Positions 5,737-9,705 of a stretch of DNA of 9,705 bases are shown here, piece by piece. Source of the DNA: Acidobacteriota bacterium (GTDB lineage: Bacteria; Acidobacteriota; Terriglobia; UBA7540); NCBI GenBank assembly GCA_021789565.1, contig JAJYJL010000192.1:1-9705 (forward strand), read 5' to 3'. The stretch's first letter is position 1; every line of letters begins with the position of its first letter. Below the pieces are notes generated by a model. It searched no databases and was not told the origin of the DNA. It saw nothing but the letters and a program-made list of their open reading frames with translations. Both the position numbers and the translations under genes were made by a program.

Positions 5737-8700
5737 ATGTTCCCTTTAGTTAATTGCCGGGTCTGTACCCTGTGGGGTGCATTGGTCTTGCTGGCCGCTT
5801 GGCCGGGGCATGGGTTCGCCCTGAGTTCCTGGAACGGGATTCTAAGAGATACCGCTGGAAATCCCGTGGCCGGGGCGGTGATCAGGCTGCATTCCCCGAG
5901 TGGCAGGCTTGATTACTCCTCCACTACCTCGAGAAAGGGCGCTTTTTCCTTTGACCGGATCATGGCAGGTGAATACCGGTTGTCTGCCAGAAAAGACGAC
6001 CAGACCTGGCTGGCGCCGAGACTCCTGGTCATCAACGACGGCTTAAATTTGTCTGCAGGGCTGCGGATATCCTCGCTGCAAAACCAGCTTCGCGTGGTGG
6101 CCCAGGCCGGAGGTTCCGCTCCTCGTGCAAGCGGGGGCGAGAACCTCTCCAGCAAGGAAGTTTCCAGCCTGCCGCTCAACGAGCGCGACTTCAGCAAGCT
6201 GCTGCTTCTGGCCGCCGGCACCATGACGGACACTAACGGAAGCGCTAACTTCACCCAGCAGTTTGCCGTGAATGGACAGCGTGCTACAGCCACGGTTTTT
6301 GCCATGGACGGCATTGACACCACCGACCCGGAAATGGGCGGGGCAACCTTCCCTAATTTCAACGTCGATGCCATCCAGGAAGTTCGGGCGAGTTCCGGGG
6401 TGATGCCCGCGGAGATTGGCCACGGCGCGGCCAGCTATACGAATGTGATCACCAAGTCCGGCACTAACCGGCTCCACGGCGACGCCTTCGAGTTTGTGCG
6501 CAACTCGGCGTTTGACGCGCGCAACTTCTTTGACCGACAGGACGACCGGGACCCGCGGCGCATCCCGCCCTTTCGCCGCAACGAATTCGGTTTTACGATG
6601 GGCGGCCCTGTTGTGATCCCCCGGGTTTATCATGGGCGCAACAGGACCTTCTTTTTCGGTGAGTACCAGGGGTTCCGGCAGGTGCTGGGCACCACGCAGG
6701 TGTTTCCTGTTCCCACGGCCGCGGAACGAAACGGAATTGATACCACGGCTTACCCCGGCGATACGCTGGTCGTTCCTGTCGACCCCAGGATTGTCCCCGT
6801 GCTGAGGGGCTACCCGATGCCGAACGATGCGCAGGGTTCTTATGGCGCCAGGACTTATGCGACGTCTTCCAGGGTCTTTACGGGAACCGACCAGTTTTCG
6901 CTTCGTCTGGATCATCGCATTTCCGACAAGTCGAAGCTTTACGCGCGTTTTAGTTACAACCAGATTACCGGACCTCTTACCAACCCCGACCAGACGGCCA
7001 TCGATCCCAGTTTTGCCATCAAGTTTTTTGATCACCAGCGGAATGCCGGGCTGAAGTATTCGCGCGTGTGGTCGCCCCATCTGGCTTCCGAAACCTCGCT
7101 GGGCTATACGCGGAGCACGCCCTTCTTTCCTTCCATTAACCATACGCAGCCGGGAATTGGTTTCAGCGACGCCCTCTACGAGCCTTATAACTCCGCCGAC
7201 GGTTCGATTACCGGGTCTTTCGGGAACCTTTTTCAGTTGAAACAGGACATGGCGTACAGCGAAGGGCAGCACAGTTTCAAATGGGGCGGGGAGGTCCGGC
7301 TCAACCGCGACGCCACCATCTGGGGCGTGAATCCCAACGGCCTCTACACGTTTGGCGGCGGGACTGCATACTCGCCTTTGGCCATCACGTCGGCGAGCGG
7401 CCAGCATGACGTGCAGCCGGGCGATCCGTTGCCGGACACGCTGACGGGCCTGCTGACCGCAACGCCGTACCTGTACACTGTCAGCGCGATTTCTGATATC
7501 ACTCCGGGAGGAAACCGCTTTGATGAGGCGGGTGTGAGGCGGGAGTCCTACAACGTGTATTTTCAGGACAATTGGCAGGCAACGCAGCACCTGGCCATTA
7601 ATTATGGGCTGCGGTATGAGGTCAACAGCCGCATAGCCGAAGCCCATAAGCGGACATCGGCGCCGCTCATCGTGGGGCAGGGCGGCGCCAGCGTTCCCTT
7701 CTGGACGCCCGGGGCAACGCAGAATTTTGTTGTGAACCCGCAACCTCCCTACACGATGGACTGGAGCGGCTGGGGGCCGCGCCTCGCGGTCGATTACCGC
7801 CTTGCCGACCGCACCGTCCTCCACGCGGGCGGGGCTATCACAACCCTGCTCACGAACCTGTGGCAGGACAACTTCCTGACCGGGAACATTCCTTTTCTGT
7901 TCACCCCCTACATTTCCGCTGTTCCGGGGGTTGCTGTGCCGTTCAGCAACTCGGTAACCCCTGTGCAACTTCCGCCCGTTTACACCCCCGCCGGGCAGCC
8001 GGTGTTCCCCACCGGCAACACCGCTGACGTTTCGCCCAATACGCCCATCGATATCGGGAGATTTCAGAGCGATCTGGCGGCGTTGACGCCAGGAAACCAG
8101 ATCCAACTGCTTTCAACTTTTGGCATTGCCAAAGACTTCCGCAACGGTTATATCGAAACTTATACGGCCGGGTTGGATCACGATTTCGGGTTTGTGAAAT
8201 TCAGCGCCAACTATGTGGGGACAGAGGGCGTGCACCTCCCCAGTATATTCTCTCCGAACAGCTACAGTGGCGCCTCGCCGGCCTTCGCGCCATTCACGCA
8301 ATTCAACCCGGCGGGCCAGGCCATTGGGGGCTTCGGTACCGAAAGCCTCATGACGACCCGTTCGCATTCTGTCTATCACGCATTGCAGACCAGTCTCAGC
8401 AAGAACTCCACGCGGTGGGGACTGGGTTTCCAGGCGAGTTACACGTATTCGAAATCACTTGATGATACCAGTTCGGCACTGGGCACGCTTTCGGGAGGAC
8501 CTGGCGTCATTCTCGAGACATTGCCGCAAAATCCATGGAACCCCGGCGCGGACCGGGGACCCTCCTATTTTGACGTGACCCAGGTCTTTGCTCTCAGTCT
8601 CATCCAGGCGCTTCCTGTGGACCGCGTGAGTTTTTTGCGGCCTCTGGGGAGGCCTTTCACGCAGGGATGGCAGTTTCTGAATATTACAACCTTGATGACC

Positions 8701-9165
8701 GGGCTGCCGTTTACGGTCTACTCCGGCATTCAGCAGACGGGTGCAGGAACGGTGGGCGCCGACCGGCCCGACCAGATTGCTCAGCCCTCTTTTTCAACCG
8801 GCGGCCCCATCCGGGAAGACTACTTTGGGAGAGGCGCCGACAACACCTCATTCTTCAGGATTCCCATCAATGTAGCTGGAGGCACGGGCCCCAACCACGG
8901 AGTCTTTGGAACTCTGGGCCGGAACACCTTCCGAGGTCCCCAGTACCACAACTTTGATGTCGCCTTGATCAAAGACACGCCTTTTGGAAAACGGGGCAAG
9001 GGTGAATGGGGCATTCTTCAGTTCCGCGCGGAGTTCTTCAACGTTTTTAATCTGGTGAACTTTGGCATCCCTTCCAACACACTAAGGGGCAGCGGCTTCG
9101 GGATCATCAGCAAGACTGCGGGGACTTCACGCCAGGTCCAGTTCTCGCTGCGGCTGATCTACTGA
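5737..9165 (+). CDS. Oar-like TonB-dependent outer-membrane receptor with carboxypeptidase-regulatory domain
   Basis: A complete 1142-residue outer-membrane protein. A signal peptide spans about 1-29 (basic start, hydrophobic TLWGALVLLAAW, cleavage near GFALS). Residues about 31-110 form a CarboxypepD_reg/CNA-B-like beta domain (GILRDTAGNPVAGAVIRL, then KGAFSFDRIMAGEY). The plug follows at about 140-250 with family hallmarks: LPLNERDF (145-152), VNGQRAT (178-184), MDGID (190-194), IQEVRASSG (213-221) and NVITKSGTNRLHGDAFE (236 onward). The rest is a long beta barrel rich in aromatic and Asn/Asp loops, ending VQFSLRLIY with the terminal aromatic residue typical of barrel insertion. Such receptors, abundant in Acidobacteriota, are thought to import oligosaccharides or other large nutrients through TonB-ExbBD; the substrate here is unknown and no TonB box was recognised. 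It stands alone, 133 nt after the sulfite reductase operon. The ATG lacks a ribosome site; the signal peptide supports the start. Confidence 0.9.
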   Translation: MFPLVNCRVCTLWGALVLLAAWPGHGFALSSWNGILRDTAGNPVAGAVIRLHSPSGRLDYSSTTSRKGAFSFDRIMAGEYRLSARKDDQTWLAPRLLVINDGLNLSAGLRISSLQNQLRVVAQAGGSAPRASGGENLSSKEVSSLPLNERDFSKLLLLAAGTMTDTNGSANFTQQFAVNGQRATATVFAMDGIDTTDPEMGGATFPNFNVDAIQEVRASSGVMPAEIGHGAASYTNVITKSGTNRLHGDAFEFVRNSAFDARNFFDRQDDRDPRRIPPFRRNEFGFTMGGPVVIPRVYHGRNRTFFFGEYQGFRQVLGTTQVFPVPTAAERNGIDTTAYPGDTLVVPVDPRIVPVLRGYPMPNDAQGSYGARTYATSSRVFTGTDQFSLRLDHRISDKSKLYARFSYNQITGPLTNPDQTAIDPSFAIKFFDHQRNAGLKYSRVWSPHLASETSLGYTRSTPFFPSINHTQPGIGFSDALYEPYNSADGSITGSFGNLFQLKQDMAYSEGQHSFKWGGEVRLNRDATIWGVNPNGLYTFGGGTAYSPLAITSASGQHDVQPGDPLPDTLTGLLTATPYLYTVSAISDITPGGNRFDEAGVRRESYNVYFQDNWQATQHLAINYGLRYEVNSRIAEAHKRTSAPLIVGQGGASVPFWTPGATQNFVVNPQPPYTMDWSGWGPRLAVDYRLADRTVLHAGGAITTLLTNLWQDNFLTGNIPFLFTPYISAVPGVAVPFSNSVTPVQLPPVYTPAGQPVFPTGNTADVSPNTPIDIGRFQSDLAALTPGNQIQLLSTFGIAKDFRNGYIETYTAGLDHDFGFVKFSANYVGTEGVHLPSIFSPNSYSGASPAFAPFTQFNPAGQAIGGFGTESLMTTRSHSVYHALQTSLSKNSTRWGLGFQASYTYSKSLDDTSSALGTLSGGPGVILETLPQNPWNPGADRGPSYFDVTQVFALSLIQALPVDRVSFLRPLGRPFTQGWQFLNITTLMTGLPFTVYSGIQQTGAGTVGADRPDQIAQPSFSTGGPIREDYFGRGADNTSFFRIPINVAGGTGPNHGVFGTLGRNTFRGPQYHNFDVALIKDTPFGKRGKGEWGILQFRAEFFNVFNLVNFGIPSNTLRGSGFGIISKTAGTSRQVQFSLRLIY

Positions 9166-9246
9166 TCCTTTGGCTTCCTCCCGCATGCCTCATTCGAATT
9201 CACAATATTTCCAGTTCCGGCGGCAGCAGATCGTTACTATCGTGTA

Positions 9247-9272
9247 AGGCCCCTGCGGGTCCGGCCTCTTTA
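9247..9272 (+). terminator. Weak terminator-like hairpin after the receptor gene
   Basis: AGGCC (9247-9251) pairs with GGCCT (9263-9267), with a further C-C/G-G pairing possible inside the loop. The stem is followed by a short CTTTAA. It lies 81 nt beyond the receptor stop codon. The T-run is short, so termination here is uncertain. Confidence 0.3.
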
Positions 9273-9399
9273 ACCCTCAAGCTTATGATTGTTTTTTCCG
9301 ATCTTGAGATTCCTGGGGAGGAATGAAGATATCTCCACGGGAAAAAGCTGGGTGACCGGCTCCGTGGGGGAAGAATGTCTTCAGACAGTGTGAAGAGGC

Positions 9400-9441
9400 G
9401 TAAAACGCATATTCAAAAAGAACTGAAATCTCCCGTTTTAC
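9400..9441. repeat. 8-bp inverted repeat in the AT-rich tail
   Basis: GTAAAACG (9400-9407) and CGTTTTAC (9434-9441) are perfect complements 26 nt apart. An overlapping alternative pairs ACGCAT (9405-9410) with ATGCGT (9443-9448). The left arm also sits in a small GCGT-AAA-ACGC hairpin (9398-9408). Function unknown. Confidence 0.4.
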
Positions 9442-9509
9442 AATGCGTGAGGCCCAAGGTGTTTTCTTAGCTTATTTCACAAGGTTACTGCTATAAATCG
9501 TGTTGTCAA

Positions 9510-9537
9510 AAATACCGATATCCTATATCTGGTATTT
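9510..9537. promoter_or_regulatory. Strong imperfect dyad, possible operator or RNA hairpin
   Basis: AAATACC (9510-9516) pairs with GGTATTT (9531-9537), and GATAT (9517-9521) with ATATC (9525-9529). This gives 12 pairs with one bulged T (9530) and a CCT centre. TTGTCA at 9503-9508 just upstream resembles a -35, and TATATC or TATCTG inside the dyad could serve as a poor -10, so the dyad may be an operator overlapping a promoter. The sequence is too AT-rich for a typical structured RNA of this genome. Confidence 0.45.
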
Positions 9538-9637
9538 ACCGCTTTGATAATTTTCATGGCAGACCCCAGTTTCTATGCGTTATATTGCGAACTATAAAAT
9601 ATCGCGCGATGTATTGTTCCTAACCTTTGGGAGAGAG

Positions 9638-9660
9638 GATCAAGCTCTTGATCTGTTTTT
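9638..9660 (+). terminator. Terminator-like hairpin with T-run
   Basis: GATCAA (9638-9643) pairs with TTGATC (9648-9653) around a GCTC loop, followed by TG and five T residues (9656-9660). The stem has only two G-C pairs, so it is weak. It could end a short transcript begun near the dyad at 9510-9537. Confidence 0.35.
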
Positions 9661-9705
9661 CTCTGCCGTGAGACTGTGCCTGTGGTCACTGCGCTGTCCT
9701 GCAAG

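Larger units (their letters stand above)
9166..9705. other. AT-rich non-coding tail of 540 nt with several dyads
   Basis: No gene of convincing length lies on either strand here. Base composition shifts to AT-rich from about 9370 to 9630, unlike the GC-rich genes to the left. It holds the weak hairpin at 9247-9267, an inverted repeat at 9400-9441, a strong imperfect dyad at 9510-9537, a perfect 10-bp palindrome ATCGCGCGAT at 9601-9610, and a terminator-like hairpin at 9638-9660. A small RNA or the promoter region of a gene beyond the right edge would both fit. Confidence 0.5.

Noticed and set aside
6043..8106. 687-codon open frame on the minus strand inside the receptor gene
   Set aside because: It is the high-GC mirror of the receptor's coding frame; its translation is Arg/His/Gly-rich with no recognisable domain, while the plus strand encodes a complete TonB receptor.
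9375..9470. 31-codon ORF with a GGGGGAAG tract upstream
   Set aside because: Short, very basic and lysine-rich, with no context; the ribosome tract is too close to the ATG. The inverted repeat at 9400-9441 overlapping it is the simpler explanation of structure here.

Overview
The window reads as a chromosomal stretch of a fairly GC-rich Gram-negative bacterium, most likely an Acidobacteriota member. This is inferred from the large Oar-like TonB receptor with an N-terminal carboxypeptidase-regulatory domain, the pair of zinc-ribbon membrane proteins, and the relics of carbohydrate-active genes (a hydrolase C-terminus and a DUF1080 fragment). No CRISPR array, tRNA, rRNA or insertion sequence was seen.

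Layout, left to right: (1) 3-176, the 3' end of a probable carbohydrate-active enzyme. (2) 177-621, a gene-poor stretch with one good inverted repeat and a doubtful lipoprotein-like reading frame. (3) 622-2081, two co-directional genes that both begin with a CX2C-X10-CX2C zinc ribbon; the first is a single-pass membrane protein with a soluble domain, the second a multi-pass DUF4870-like protein. (4) 2082-2541, non-coding, containing a frame-broken minus-strand remnant of a DUF1080 (3-keto-disaccharide hydrolase-like) gene. (5) 2542-5603, a sulfite reductase operon: a near-consensus sigma70 promoter, a 23-codon Cys-rich leader peptide, mutually exclusive antiterminator and terminator hairpins, a siroheme/4Fe-4S reductase with a helical C-terminal extension, and an unnamed 192-residue partner. 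(6) 5737-9165, an intact 1142-residue TonB-dependent receptor of the Oar type. (7) 9166-9705, an AT-rich non-coding tail with a strong imperfect dyad, an inverted repeat and a terminator-like hairpin.

The most interesting element is the leader at 2542-2746. It has every part of a classical ribosome-mediated attenuator, with the regulatory codons being cysteine: four Cys codons in five positions (Cys-Met-Cys-Cys-Cys) plus a fifth just before the stop. A 14-bp antiterminator can form only if the ribosome stalls on the Cys run, and it competes with an intrinsic terminator ending just before the reductase gene. The proposed logic is that cysteine shortage stalls translation, prevents termination and switches on sulfite reduction. 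This also argues that the reductase acts on sulfite rather than nitrite. The leader ORF starts about 3 nt after the predicted transcription start, so it would be nearly leaderless. Cys-responsive leaderless uORFs are known in mycobacteria; a Cys attenuator with an intrinsic terminator upstream of a sulfite reductase in this lineage may be undescribed, but that could not be checked here.
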